From: Paenibacillus sp. GSMTC-2017
GTDB lineage: Bacteria; Bacillota; Bacilli; Paenibacillales; Paenibacillaceae
Assembly: GCF_016019935.1 (NCBI RefSeq)
Contig: NZ_JAECMT010000001.1
Coordinates: 620,022-684,021 of the forward strand
Length of the DNA stretch: 64,000 nucleotides
Direction of reading: 5' to 3'
Shown: positions 53,700 through 63,810 of the stretch, in pieces
How positions within the stretch are numbered: position 1 is the first letter of the stretch
How the letters are laid out: each line of letters opens with the position of its first letter
Notes under the pieces: model-generated
What the model saw: only the letters and a program-made list of their open reading frames with translations
Told to the model about the DNA's origin: nothing
Databases searched by the model: none
Translations under genes and position numbers: made by a program

Positions 53700-55277
53700 G
53701 TGACCACTAACAATCATTACAATGGAAAATTACTCTTTAATGCCGAATCTTATTGGACAAACTCAATTCATTTACCCGAATACCCCAGTTTAAAGGAAGA
53801 CTTGCAAGTCGATGTTGTTATTGTGGGAGGTGGAATTACAGGTATTACAGCTGCATATCTATTGGTGAATGAAGGTTTAAAGGTTGCTATTATAGAAGCA
53901 GACAAATTGCTACATGGAACAACAGGTCATACCTCAGCTAAAATCACAGCCCAGCACGATTTAATTTATGATGAGTTCATCCAAAATGCAGGAAAAAACA
54001 CGGCAAGATTATATTATGAAGCAAACATCGCTGCTTTAACATTTATTCAAGAAATGATTAATAAACATCATATTGATTGTGATTTCACTCATCAAGATGC
54101 CTATGTGTATGCCACTACAGAGGAATATGCACTCAAACTAGATAAAGAAGCAGCAGCCTATAAAGAGCTTCGCATTGAAGGCCACCTAGTAAATAAGCTT
54201 CCTATTGATTTAGAAATATATAAAGCTCTAGTTATGAAAAATCAGGCACAATTCCATCCACTCAAATATTTAGCTCATCTTACACAAATAATTACGGAAA
54301 AAGGTGGATACATCTTTGAAAATACAACAGCGGTAAATATTGAGACGGGCGAACAACCTGTAGTTCTTACTAATGGAGGAGCCCGTGTAACTGGAAACTA
54401 TGTTCTTTCCTGTTCTCACTTCCCTTTTTATGAAGGCGCGGGACTTTACTCCACAAGGATGCATGCAGAACGTTCCTATATTATTGCTGCAAAAACAAAA
54501 AAAGAATATCCAGGTGGCATATACATTAGTGCAGATGAACCAAAGAGATCTCTTCGTTATGCAACAATTAATGGGGAACAAATGATTCTTATCTCTGGAG
54601 AAAGTCATAAAACTGGACAAGGTGGAGAGACATTAAAACATTATGAGCCTTTAGAAGTATTCGGACAACAATTATTTGAGCTAGAAAATATTTCATATCG
54701 ATGGTCCGCCCAAGATTTAATTACATTAGACAAAATTCCTTACGTCGGTCAAATTACCTCTGGTCAAAAGAATGTATTAATAGCAACTGGATACAGGAAA
54801 TGGGGTATGACAAACGGAACTGCGGCTGCACTTTTATTACGAGACATAGTATGTGATAAAAAGAACAAATATCAAGAATTATATACCCCTTCCCGCTTCC
54901 ATATGAATCCAAGTCTGAAGAACTTCTTAGTTGAAAATGCTAATGTTGTTGGTCACTTAATTAAAGGTAAGTTTGAGATGCCTCAGAAATCTATTCATGA
55001 TTTATCCAACGATGAAGGAGCCGTTATAACTATTAATAGCCATAGAAAAGGAGCTTATAGAGATATAGAAGGAACGCTTCATATCGTAGATACAACTTGT
55101 ACTCACATCGGTTGTGAAGTTGCTTGGAACAATGGAGAACGTTCTTGGGATTGTCCTTGCCATGGTTCTCGATTTTCATTTACAGGAGAAGTACTTGAGG
55201 GGCCTGCTGAAAAACCGTTACAAAAATACGATTATAAAATGATAGATAATCTTACTTCCGAAGACTCTGGTTATTAA
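53700..55277 (+). CDS. FAD-dependent oxidoreductase with Rieske iron-sulfur domain (YhfW type)
   Basis: A 525-residue fusion. Residues about 35-390 form a glycine-oxidase-like FAD domain with VDVVIVGGGITGITAAYLLV (dinucleotide fold) and a C-terminal ATGYRKWGMTNGTAAA flavin segment. Residues about 435-515 are a Rieske [2Fe-2S] domain with CTHIGC and CPCHGSRF, all four ligands present. Substrate is unknown. The GTG start has GGAGG 8 nt upstream. Two sampled rows are 28-33 percent GC, well below neighbours, which suggests recent transfer; the possible intron end lies upstream. Confidence 0.88.
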   Translation: MTTNNHYNGKLLFNAESYWTNSIHLPEYPSLKEDLQVDVVIVGGGITGITAAYLLVNEGLKVAIIEADKLLHGTTGHTSAKITAQHDLIYDEFIQNAGKNTARLYYEANIAALTFIQEMINKHHIDCDFTHQDAYVYATTEEYALKLDKEAAAYKELRIEGHLVNKLPIDLEIYKALVMKNQAQFHPLKYLAHLTQIITEKGGYIFENTTAVNIETGEQPVVLTNGGARVTGNYVLSCSHFPFYEGAGLYSTRMHAERSYIIAAKTKKEYPGGIYISADEPKRSLRYATINGEQMILISGESHKTGQGGETLKHYEPLEVFGQQLFELENISYRWSAQDLITLDKIPYVGQITSGQKNVLIATGYRKWGMTNGTAAALLLRDIVCDKKNKYQELYTPSRFHMNPSLKNFLVENANVVGHLIKGKFEMPQKSIHDLSNDEGAVITINSHRKGAYRDIEGTLHIVDTTCTHIGCEVAWNNGERSWDCPCHGSRFSFTGEVLEGPAEKPLQKYDYKMIDNLTSEDSGY

Positions 55278-55299
55278 ATGAAATTATATAAGCAAAGTA

Positions 55300-55334
55300 A
55301 GCCAAACCAATGTCCCATTGATTTGGCTTCTTTT
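55300..55334 (+). terminator. Terminator of the FAD/Rieske gene
   Basis: AGCCAAACCAATG (55300-55312) and CATTGATTTGGCT (55316-55328) pair with one mismatch and are followed by TCTTTTG, 23 nt past the stop. Confidence 0.85.
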
Positions 55335-55379
55335 GCCCGAAGCAGGATTTTTTGGGGCTTTATTAATTGAAAATTTGCC

Positions 55380-55847
55380 TCACCTAAAACATCCCCTTCG
55401 CTCAGCTAACCAATCTTGAGCAGCGTCTTGGTGTTGTTTGACAAACAAAGGAGGTAAGTTAGTGACAGGGAAAAACGCAAGCTCTAACGTTTCATCTCCG
55501 TCCGTTTTAAGTTCTCCTTCGATCGCTTTGCATTGAAAAAAGAAAGTAATGGTCTGCGCTTTATCTCCATTCGGATATTCATCAAAATACTTCGTGTATA
55601 CGCCTATGAGATGGTCAACTTTTACATGTAAGCCAGTTTCCTCAAACACTTCACGTACAGCTGTTTCTTCTGCCGATTCTCCTAACTCCATCGCCCCTCC
55701 TGGGAAACCCCAAGCATTTCTATCACCTCTTTTTTGCAATAATAGTTCATTGTTTTCATTCACAATAATGGCGCCTGAAAAGTTTAAAAATAACAAGTCG
55801 TGCCCGACTTTTTCGCGAATTGAACGAATGTAGTTAGTATTAGACAT
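55380..55847 (-). CDS. Nudix hydrolase
   Basis: A 155-residue Nudix-family pyrophosphohydrolase with a full Nudix box GGAMELGESAEETAVREVFEETG and a W-G-F-P-G-G lead-in. It would cleave a nucleoside diphosphate linked to some moiety; substrate is not readable. The ATG at 55847 follows AAGGGG at 9 nt; a longer start reads but lacks a ribosome site. It is alone between the FAD/Rieske terminator and the RND pump gene. Confidence 0.88.
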   Translation of the reverse strand: MSNTNYIRSIREKVGHDLLFLNFSGAIIVNENNELLLQKRGDRNAWGFPGGAMELGESAEETAVREVFEETGLHVKVDHLIGVYTKYFDEYPNGDKAQTITFFFQCKAIEGELKTDGDETLELAFFPVTNLPPLFVKQHQDAAQDWLAERRGCFR

Positions 55848-56050
55848 CGTTTTACACCCCTTGTCTATCAATAACCAATTAATTCAACTAATAGACTAAA
55901 TAAACCTTCTACACGATGGAGACTAAACTGACATGTAGAAACTCATATATCGTTTCCTATGATTAAAAAGGAGAAAAGGACGCTCTCCAAAAATAGATTA
56001 CTCTATTTGATGAAGAAGCACCCTTGGTTAGTTGCATATGTTTCTTTAGA

Positions 56051-59000
56051 TTACTTCGACGATGCAGCTGCTGCTTCGGCAGCACCTTCAAACTTAATTG
56101 CTCTTCTTTGCTTTGCTGATTTGCGGAAAAATAATAGCTCATATGCACAAGGTACAATGACTAGTGTAAGCACTGTAGCAGCAGCAAGTCCGCCAATAAC
56201 GACTATCGCCAAACTTTGGGACACAATACTGCCGGATTCGTGATTGCCGAATACAAGTGGCAACATCGCACAAATCGTCGCAAGTGCTGTCATAATAATT
56301 GGTCGCATTCTTGTTGTTGCTGCTTCAATGAGTGCTTCTCGAATCGACATTGTTTGTTCGTTATGTTTCACTCGATCGATTAATACGATAGCATTAGTGA
56401 CGACGATTCCAATGAGCATGAGTGCGCCAAACATCGCCGTGAAGTCAGGTGTAACACCTGATATAAGTAGACCTGTTACTGCACCAATTGCTGCCAGTGG
56501 CAACGAGATCATAATCGCAAGTGGAGCACGTAGCGTCTTAAATGTTAATACCATGATGAGGTAAACGATACCGATTGAAATTAATGCCGTTACACCAATA
56601 TCGGCAAAGTCACTCATTTGGTCCGCTGATGCACCGCCTACAGATACTTCTACACCCGCAGGCAGTTCCAGTTCGTTAGCAACTTTCGTTATATCCGCTC
56701 CAACAACTGAAAGCTGCTTCGGATCTGCACTTGCCGTTACACGAACATAAGGTTTACCATCCAAGTGATAGAACACGCTAGGTTGTTCCGAACGAACGAG
56801 CTCAGCAACTTGGGAGATCGATACTGCTCCTGCTGCTGTCATAATTGTGAGATTATCCAAATCTGCTTTTGATTGAGGATTAACGATTGGTTGCAAAACA
56901 ACTGGCGTATCTCCTTCTTCTAACGACAACGTACCAAGTGGCATCGGATGTAGGATACTTTGTAACTGCATCGCTACCTCCTCACCTTTTGCTGCCTCTG
57001 GTTTAATATGATACGTATAGACAGGCTTAAGTGCTTCTTGATTGCTCTCCACCTTCTCTACACCTTTAATAGGCGCGATAGCTTCCGTTAATTTCTTAGC
57101 CGTTTCAGCAAGTAATTGTAAGTTATCACCAGTTACATCGATGTACACGGTAGGTTTACCGCTACCCATGATTAAATCAGTAGCGTTTGCTTGAAGATCA
57201 GCTTCTGGGAAGTTTGACTTCTTAGCTGCTAGACGTTCCAAAAACTTCTCGGCATCAACATATTCTTTAAGATCGATAAGATAAGTGACTAAAGTAGGCG
57301 ACGAAACGTTACCGAATTGCGCATCATCAGCACTATTACCAGATGTCATCATTACCCACTCGACTGATTCATCTTCGATGATCATACCTTCTAGTCGTAT
57401 TCCACCTTCCAAAACTTTGTCAGTCGGTGTATCACTCGGGTATTGCAGTGTTACGTTAACGTTCTCTGCACCAGAGGAGTCAATAGCCCCCTTCGGCATA
57501 TTCACGTAAGCTCCTACTGAAACAACCAACAATACGATCGCTATAGTAATAGGAAGCCACTTGCGGCTTAAATTCCATCTTAAGAAAGCAGCAAATTTCG
57601 GTGAACCACGATGTTCCTTCTCTTTTGTACCGCGTAGCAATATTGCACTTAGAAGAGGGACAACTGTTAATGCAACGAGCAAGGAAGCAAGTAATGAGTA
57701 AGTAACTGTAAGCGCAAATGGAAGCAAGAACGCTTGCAATGAACCTTTTAATAGACCCATAGGCAAGAAGACAGCAACCGTTACGATTGTTGAAGAAGTA
57801 ATAGCCGCTGCCACTTCTTTAGTCGCACTAGTAATAAGACCAATGGAGAAGGGTTCTTTCTGTAGTCTTCTATAAATATTTTCGATGACAACAATACTAT
57901 CATCTACTAATCGACCTACCGCAACCGCCACACCACCTAGCGTAATGATGTTAAGAGAAACACCCGATAGTTGCAGTAAATATAATGTAATCCCAAGGGA
58001 TAGAGGAATCGATACGATCGTGACGATCGTTGCTTTAATGTTGCGCATAAACAATAAAATAATAATCGTAGCAAATAAAGCGCCGAGAAGGACTTCTCTA
58101 AGCATACTATTAACGGAGTGTACAACAGACTCTGAGCTGCTTAGGAGAATGGCTGCTTCAATGCCAATCATCTCTTTATTCAATCTTGTAATCGTTTTTT
58201 CTACTTCTTCCCCTACCGATACAGCATTAGCATCCGAAGTTTTTGAGATTGTAAATACGACAGCAGCTTTTCCATTTTTACGGTTCACATTTTCTGCTTC
58301 ATTGCTTAACTCTACACTAGCAACGTCGCTAAGTACTTTACCAGATGCAACCGGAAGTGATTTGAGTGTATCTATGTTTGTTATTTCATCAATTATCGTT
58401 ACGTTAGCAGATTGACCATCTACACTTCTTTCCCCTAGTGAAGTCGAAATACCTCTGCCTTGTAGAACCGTCATTAATGATTGAACAGGTATTCCAGCTT
58501 GCGACAGCTTCTCACTATCCGGCTTTATGTACACAACCGCATGCGACTTTCCGGATATACTTATTTGTCCCGATCCTTCTATTTTCTGCAGCTCATTTTT
58601 AAACTCTACTATTTTCTTCTCCCGCTCCTGATCACTAATGCTTTCATCAAAAGAAAGCGTAACCCAGCTGATCGGAATCATCGACGTATTGAGCTGCAAA
58701 ACGAATGGCTTCATTACGTTCGCAGGTAGCTGTACCGAAGCAACAGCACGTTCTACCTCAGCTTTCGCTTCTTTCATATCTATTTTGGAATCGAAATTAA
58801 TGCTAATTTGAGAGTAACCATCCCCCGAAGTTGAAGACATGGACTTTTTACCTTTTATAAACATAACAGCTTGCTCTAATGGATTCGTAACCTTCTGCTC
58901 CATTGAACTTGCATTACTGCCTTGCCCAATTGCAGTGATCATTACTTGCGGGTTATCTGCTGCCGGCAAAAATTCCATCGGCAATCTGAAGTAGCTCATT

Positions 59001-59080
59001 AATCCCATCACTAATGCCATTACTACTAACAGCCAAACGGCTGCTTTATTCCGGAAAGACCATTCCGTTAATTTACTCAT
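56051..59080 (-). CDS. swrC: RND-family efflux transporter (SwrC/HAE1 type)
   Basis: A 1009-residue inner-membrane proton-driven pump with 12 predicted helices in two repeats and two large extracellular loops. The N-terminal signature is SFRNKAAVWLLVVMALVMGL, the fourth helix has GRLVDDSIVVIENI (the conserved Asp pair), and the second half has GIVVTNAIVLIDRVKHN. B. subtilis SwrC of this type protects against surfactin. No periplasmic adaptor or TolC-like gene is nearby, which is normal for a Gram-positive. It is a single gene. Confidence 0.88.
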   Translation of the reverse strand: MSKLTEWSFRNKAAVWLLVVMALVMGLMSYFRLPMEFLPAADNPQVMITAIGQGSNASSMEQKVTNPLEQAVMFIKGKKSMSSTSGDGYSQISINFDSKIDMKEAKAEVERAVASVQLPANVMKPFVLQLNTSMIPISWVTLSFDESISDQEREKKIVEFKNELQKIEGSGQISISGKSHAVVYIKPDSEKLSQAGIPVQSLMTVLQGRGISTSLGERSVDGQSANVTIIDEITNIDTLKSLPVASGKVLSDVASVELSNEAENVNRKNGKAAVVFTISKTSDANAVSVGEEVEKTITRLNKEMIGIEAAILLSSSESVVHSVNSMLREVLLGALFATIIILLFMRNIKATIVTIVSIPLSLGITLYLLQLSGVSLNIITLGGVAVAVGRLVDDSIVVIENIYRRLQKEPFSIGLITSATKEVAAAITSSTIVTVAVFLPMGLLKGSLQAFLLPFALTVTYSLLASLLVALTVVPLLSAILLRGTKEKEHRGSPKFAAFLRWNLSRKWLPITIAIVLLVVSVGAYVNMPKGAIDSSGAENVNVTLQYPSDTPTDKVLEGGIRLEGMIIEDESVEWVMMTSGNSADDAQFGNVSSPTLVTYLIDLKEYVDAEKFLERLAAKKSNFPEADLQANATDLIMGSGKPTVYIDVTGDNLQLLAETAKKLTEAIAPIKGVEKVESNQEALKPVYTYHIKPEAAKGEEVAMQLQSILHPMPLGTLSLEEGDTPVVLQPIVNPQSKADLDNLTIMTAAGAVSISQVAELVRSEQPSVFYHLDGKPYVRVTASADPKQLSVVGADITKVANELELPAGVEVSVGGASADQMSDFADIGVTALISIGIVYLIMVLTFKTLRAPLAIMISLPLAAIGAVTGLLISGVTPDFTAMFGALMLIGIVVTNAIVLIDRVKHNEQTMSIREALIEAATTRMRPIIMTALATICAMLPLVFGNHESGSIVSQSLAIVVIGGLAAATVLTLVIVPCAYELLFFRKSAKQRRAIKFEGAAEAAAASSK

Positions 59081-59155
59081 ACTAAGTCCCTGCTCCTTCT
59101 CCTAATTGGATATCTTTTTTAAGTCTACCTAATCATAATAGCTGGAAAAGTATTG

Positions 59156-59213
59156 TAAAAACGTCTGGAGTCGGTGTTTGTTATACAGCATTAGTCTCAT
59201 AACGACACCGACT
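59156..59213 (-). terminator. Terminator of the SLH serine hydrolase gene
   Basis: AGTCGGTGT (59169-59177) and ACACCGACT (59205-59213) are perfect arms, extended by a broken inner stem with GTTAT/ATAAC. A run of five T lies 9 nt past the stem on the minus strand. It is 44 nt past the hydrolase stop. Confidence 0.6.
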
Positions 59214-59256
59214 AAGGTCTAGGTGTAACAAAATGGTAGCAACCATTCTAATTAGT

Positions 59257-61302
59257 CTAATAGCTCCATCTTGATGCATAATAAATAAGCGCAGCAGCTT
59301 CTTGTCGCGTTAGTACTTGCTTTGATTTGTAATCAACCGTGCCGTCTGCGGAAAGAGTTACTTCAGGACCGTAATACTTCATAGCTGAAATAAATTTCAC
59401 CCCGCTTACGGCCCAATCAGCCGTATCCCCTGTAACGCTTCCTTCAATTGGTGTTGCCCCCATTGCAAGCATTACATTCGTCATAATAACTGCAGCCTCT
59501 TGTCTAGTTATTGGTCTATCCGGCTCAAAGGTTCCATCTGGCATTCCACTAATAAAACGATATTCTAAAGCACTCTGAATCAATCCAGCATGTGGCAGGT
59601 GACTAATATCCGTGAACGTTAAAGGACTTTTGGATGGAGTCATCCCAATCCACGTTGCAACTTGATTTACAAATTCAGCTCTAGTCACCGTTTTCTCTGG
59701 ATCGAACATTCCTTCAAAATCGCCTTTAACGATCCCAAGTTGATGTAACTCATTGATATACGCTGCATATGGATGTTGTTTATCAACATCTTTAAATGGT
59801 ATAGCCTCATTCAGCTTTTCTACCCAAGCTACCGGATTGGCGCCAGAGAACAAATACGCAATCGTCCCGCCAGCATCCTCTTTAAAAGCTACTTTCCCAC
59901 CATCCTCATCTACAAACAATAACGGATCTAACGGTTTAACTATCTTTTTGCCCGTCAAGTTTTCTACTGCCAGCTTTCCATCTGATGTTGCACGAATGCG
60001 AGTTATTACGTAACTAACTCTTGAATCACGATATATCCCTTCAAACCGTTTTAATTGTTGCTGCGATAATGTAAATGTGTTTTCTTGTTCATTTTCCCTC
60101 TTCTTCGGATAATAGTGATCCATAAAAGCTTGGAACAGCTTTCCTCTCAAATCACCTGACTTATTGTAGACGACAAACACACCTGTATTATGTTCAGGCA
60201 ATAACCACATGAGAGAAGAAAAACCGCCGGGAGCCGCGCCTCCTTTCTCTATCACATGTTGCCCGTTATAAAGTTGTTGGTAACCAAATTCAAACCCGTA
60301 TGCCATATTAGGCACTTTTGGATGGATCGCTAAGTGCACTTTACCCATTTCTTGAACGGAATGATTGGTCAATATTCGCTGTCCATTCCACTCACCTTCG
60401 TTTAAGTAAGCAAGCATAAACTTCGCCATATCACTGCCAGTTGTAACCATACCACCTTGTGGCATCTCGTTAGGCAAAAAGTTATAGTTCGGAGTAGCCT
60501 TGTTCTGGTCATCATAACCAACTGCTAGATGTGGTGTCAGATCAGTTGACATAAGAAAATAGCTATTTTTCATGCCTAACGGTTTGAAAATGTTATCTCT
60601 CATATACTGATCAAATGAGGTGCCCGAAACTTGCTGAACGACATACCCTTGCTGCAAGGAAGCAATATTATCGTATTTGAATGCTTCCCCAGGTTTATTT
60701 ACAACCGTAGGCATCCATTCCTCAACATAATCTTTAAGTTCAACTTTTTTCGTTAAATCGTATGTAATGGCATTTAATTGGGGCGGGTCAACGATATCGT
60801 AACCAGTCGTATGCGTCAGTAGATGTTTCATTGTGAGGGGTGTTCCCGTTTCATTTTTTATTTGAATATCGCCAAAATACTGTTGCACATCACTTTCTAA
60901 ATCAATTTTACCCTGCTCAACTAGTTGCATGACCGCCGCTGCTGTAAATACCTTTGCTACCGAAGCGATTCGAAATAATGTTTTTTCTGGATCTACAGCA
61001 ATTTTCTTCTCAACATTTGCAAATCCGTAGCCCTTCTGAAGCATCACTTTCCCATCTTTCACAATGACGACTGTCGCCCCTGGAATCTCAAGTGCTTTTA
61101 CATCCTCTCGTGCAAAAAAGTTGTCCACGAATGTTTGTACTTCTTGAGCGTTTACTGGGCCTTGCAACTGATTTTGAGTTATTGCGGACTGGTACAACTG
61201 GGGCATCGCTTGTACGGATGATGCAGTTGCCGGTACTGTTGCTGTCATGAATACCCCTGCAATTAACACTGGAATGATCACTTTATTGCTTACCACTTTC
61301 AT
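59257..61302 (-). CDS. S-layer-anchored serine hydrolase (beta-lactamase family)
   Basis: A 681-residue exported protein. A signal peptide (about 1-28) is followed by a beta-lactamase-fold hydrolase (about 50-400) with ASVAK (Ser114 and Lys117), YDN and KGG motifs, then a lipocalin-like segment, and three S-layer homology domains (about 500-681; ITRQEAAVIMTN, TRAEFVNQVATW and LTRQEAAALIYYA). SLH domains bind pyruvylated wall polymer, so the enzyme acts on the cell surface. It may be an esterase or D-aminopeptidase. The ATG at 61302 has GGGGGGA. Confidence 0.88.
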   Translation of the reverse strand: MKVVSNKVIIPVLIAGVFMTATVPATASSVQAMPQLYQSAITQNQLQGPVNAQEVQTFVDNFFAREDVKALEIPGATVVIVKDGKVMLQKGYGFANVEKKIAVDPEKTLFRIASVAKVFTAAAVMQLVEQGKIDLESDVQQYFGDIQIKNETGTPLTMKHLLTHTTGYDIVDPPQLNAITYDLTKKVELKDYVEEWMPTVVNKPGEAFKYDNIASLQQGYVVQQVSGTSFDQYMRDNIFKPLGMKNSYFLMSTDLTPHLAVGYDDQNKATPNYNFLPNEMPQGGMVTTGSDMAKFMLAYLNEGEWNGQRILTNHSVQEMGKVHLAIHPKVPNMAYGFEFGYQQLYNGQHVIEKGGAAPGGFSSLMWLLPEHNTGVFVVYNKSGDLRGKLFQAFMDHYYPKKRENEQENTFTLSQQQLKRFEGIYRDSRVSYVITRIRATSDGKLAVENLTGKKIVKPLDPLLFVDEDGGKVAFKEDAGGTIAYLFSGANPVAWVEKLNEAIPFKDVDKQHPYAAYINELHQLGIVKGDFEGMFDPEKTVTRAEFVNQVATWIGMTPSKSPLTFTDISHLPHAGLIQSALEYRFISGMPDGTFEPDRPITRQEAAVIMTNVMLAMGATPIEGSVTGDTADWAVSGVKFISAMKYYGPEVTLSADGTVDYKSKQVLTRQEAAALIYYASRWSY

Positions 61303-61475
61303 AAAAGTCCCCCCACGTACTTTCATTTTTTTATAACCACAATCTGAGTTTATCGTTCAAAACTGTCTTATAACTTTCACTATTCTTACTTTAATCTTAC
61401 ATTCATTACCAACAGAGAGGAGTTTGTCGAATGATATTGAATTAATGAAGAGGACATGAGAGGAGAACGTCATAT

Positions 61476-62192
61476 ATGACTAAAACAATACTTATTGCTG
61501 ATGACGAACCAGAAATTATAAATGTATTAACACTATTTCTTGAGGCTGAAGGATTTAAAGTTGCAGCTGCATGTAATGGTAAAGAGGCTCTCACTTTTGT
61601 TCAAAAGGGAGGCATTGATATGGCAATTGTAGATATTATGATGCCGAGTATGGACGGTTTCCAATTAATAAAGCTAATTCGAGCACAACATAAATTCCCT
61701 ATTATTATTTTATCTGCCAAAAACCAAGAAACAGACAAAATTGTCGGTCTTGGCATTGGTGCAGACGATTTTATATGTAAACCGTTTAGTGCGATGGAAG
61801 TGCTAGCACGTGTACAAGCACATCTACGAAGAACTTATGAATTTAACGAAGCAACGTCTCTTTCAGATATTTCACAAATTCGTGTTGGCAATATGACTCT
61901 CGATCACCATTCGTGCATGTTATATAAACGGGAACAACCAATATCTCTAAGTTCGATTGAATATAAGTTGTTAGATCTGTTTATGAAATTTCCTGGACGT
62001 GTGTATACGAAAAAACAAATTTTCGAACATGCATGGTCTGAGCACTATTTTGCCGATGACAATACGATTATGGTCCAGATTAGCAGGCTGAGAGATAAAA
62101 TTGAGGATCATCCCAAAAATCCAATGTATATCAAAACGATTAGGGGTCTTGGTTATCGCTTCGCTAAAAAGGATGAACTCGATGAAAAATAG
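61476..62192 (+). CDS. Response regulator, OmpR/PhoB family
   Basis: A 238-residue two-component regulator. The receiver (1-120) keeps the acidic pair Asp9-Asp10, the phosphorylated Asp53 in VDIMMPSMDG, Ser/Thr at position 80 and Lys102 in KPF. The DNA-binding winged helix (about 135-232) has SSIEYKLLDLFMKFPGRVYT and TIMVQISRLRDKIE. The ATG is at 61476 with GGAGA upstream. It overlaps the histidine kinase by 11 bp. Its ligand or signal is unknown, and no obvious target is nearby. Confidence 0.92.
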   Translation: MTKTILIADDEPEIINVLTLFLEAEGFKVAAACNGKEALTFVQKGGIDMAIVDIMMPSMDGFQLIKLIRAQHKFPIIILSAKNQETDKIVGLGIGADDFICKPFSAMEVLARVQAHLRRTYEFNEATSLSDISQIRVGNMTLDHHSCMLYKREQPISLSSIEYKLLDLFMKFPGRVYTKKQIFEHAWSEHYFADDNTIMVQISRLRDKIEDHPKNPMYIKTIRGLGYRFAKKDELDEK

Positions 62193-63585
62193 AAACAAAC
62201 TATCTCGTTCTCTCGTTAAGAACTATATTTTCTTTTCTATAACCGTTGGCGTACTCGTCATAGCATTTTCACTCCTTTTTAACTTTCGATTAATCTACAT
62301 GCTGGGTACAGATTCATTGTCAGAAATACAAGCAAGCGATATTGTTAGGCCAAATATTGTGGATATTCCTACTGCAAACATTGAATTGCTCGAAGGTTGG
62401 GTAGAAATTCTCGATGAAGACTTGCAGATTATTGATGTTAAAGGTAATAAAGTAGATTCACCCACCGTCACTTACACCGAAAGGCAATTAAATCAATTAT
62501 TTTACGATCAAGATGACAACCCTTATCACATATCTCTTGCCCCATTTGTAACGAATGAGGGTCAAACCCTTTATTGTCTTATCAAAATTCCAAAAGAAAA
62601 TTTGCGCCACAGCTTTGCGATAACGAGCAAGGCTAAAGAGACTACTCATATTTTTTGGGGTGTACTTATCGAAACTGTTATTACATTTTCCTTGCTCTTT
62701 ATTGTTAGTGTGTATATATACAGCCGCTGGACCGCATCCAGAATTACTAACCCGCTTCATCAAATCGTCGAAGGTATTAAACATGTCGCTAGTGGTCACT
62801 ATTCGAAAAGGATAGATTTCAAAGGGAGTTATGAACTCAAACAAATTCAAGAGCATTTTAACGTGATGGCGGATAAGCTCGAGAAAACGGAGCGGGAAAA
62901 GCGAGAGTTAGCGGAAAGTAAGCAGAGGATGTTAGTTGATATTTCACATGATTTGAAAACGCCTATTACGACGATACAAGGATATGTTGAAGCACTTCAA
63001 AGAGGACTTATTCAAGATGAAGAAAAAAAACAAAACACACTTAACCTCATTCATAATAAAGCAAGATTAGTTACTTCATTGATTGAAGACGTATTTGACT
63101 TATCAAAGCTCGAAAGCCCCGACTATCCTTTTACTACTGAGGTGCAGGACATTACTGAATTTATGCGTGAGCTTTCAGCGCACTTCTATATGTCATTCGA
63201 GGACAAGCAATTTAACTTTCACTATGAGATCCCTGCATCTGAACTATTGGTTTCGTTTAATAACAAGTTGTTATTCCGTTCCCTATCCAACCTCTTATCT
63301 AACGCTTTAAACCATAATCAATCTGGGACAGAAGTTCAATTAAAGCTAATGGAAGGTGCAGATCATGTATACATTCATATTGCGGACGACGGAATCGGAA
63401 TTTCAGAGGATAATAGGATTAAAGTGTTTGAAGCATTCTACCGTGGAGATCAATCACGCAAAAGTGATGGAGGGACAGGACTTGGACTCACCATATCCAA
63501 AACGATCATCGACTTGCATAAGGGGCTAATTCATCTAGATTCTAGTCAGAGAAATACGTTGTTTCGAATTACTTTACCGAAGTAG
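62182..63585 (+). CDS. Sensor histidine kinase
   Basis: A 467-residue membrane kinase, partner of the upstream regulator. Membrane helices are at about 14-35 and 158-180 with an extracellular sensor domain (about 36-157) between them. Then come HAMP (about 182-234), the DHp domain with VDISHDLKTPITTI (phospho-His256), and the ATPase domain with NLLSNALNHN, DDGIGI and DGGTGLGLTI. The start ATG at 62182 has AAGGA 8 nt upstream and overlaps the regulator gene. It is complete. Confidence 0.93.
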   Translation: MKNRNKLSRSLVKNYIFFSITVGVLVIAFSLLFNFRLIYMLGTDSLSEIQASDIVRPNIVDIPTANIELLEGWVEILDEDLQIIDVKGNKVDSPTVTYTERQLNQLFYDQDDNPYHISLAPFVTNEGQTLYCLIKIPKENLRHSFAITSKAKETTHIFWGVLIETVITFSLLFIVSVYIYSRWTASRITNPLHQIVEGIKHVASGHYSKRIDFKGSYELKQIQEHFNVMADKLEKTEREKRELAESKQRMLVDISHDLKTPITTIQGYVEALQRGLIQDEEKKQNTLNLIHNKARLVTSLIEDVFDLSKLESPDYPFTTEVQDITEFMRELSAHFYMSFEDKQFNFHYEIPASELLVSFNNKLLFRSLSNLLSNALNHNQSGTEVQLKLMEGADHVYIHIADDGIGISEDNRIKVFEAFYRGDQSRKSDGGTGLGLTISKTIIDLHKGLIHLDSSQRNTLFRITLPK

Positions 63586-63633
63586 TCAAAAAAGGTTGAT
63601 ACAGGTTAAATAAGCTGACACTCACAGCTCCAT

Positions 63634-63731
63634 GACTCGTTCTTTTTCATACTGCAAGAGTAGTTTTTACTCTTGCAGCTACATAAGTCGTTCTTTTTCA
63701 TACGGCATAGTAGTTTTACTCTTGCCGCTCA
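63634..63731. repeat. Tandem 51-bp hairpin repeat
   Basis: Two tandem units with a 51-bp period each contain TCGTTCTTTTTCATAC followed by a hairpin. Unit 1 has CTGCAAGAGTA/TACTCTTGCAG (63652-63678, perfect 11 bp). Unit 2 has CGGCATAGTA/TACTCTTGCCG (63703-63727, left arm shorter). The outer pair changed from T-A to G-C on both sides, so pairing is preserved. Neither hairpin has a T-run after it on either strand, so they are not standard terminators. Confidence 0.7.
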
Positions 63732-63810
63732 GTAACAGCCTAGCCGATATAATATGCATCGATTTAGAATTTGACTCTTAAGCATCACTTTCACCCTAAG
63801 CACTTAGCTA

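Noticed and set aside
53514..53717. Short minus-strand ORF of 67 codons upstream of the FAD/Rieske gene
   Set aside because: No ribosome site, it overlaps the FAD/Rieske start, and the peptide has no recognisable motif. It may be a gene remnant but cannot be supported as a gene.
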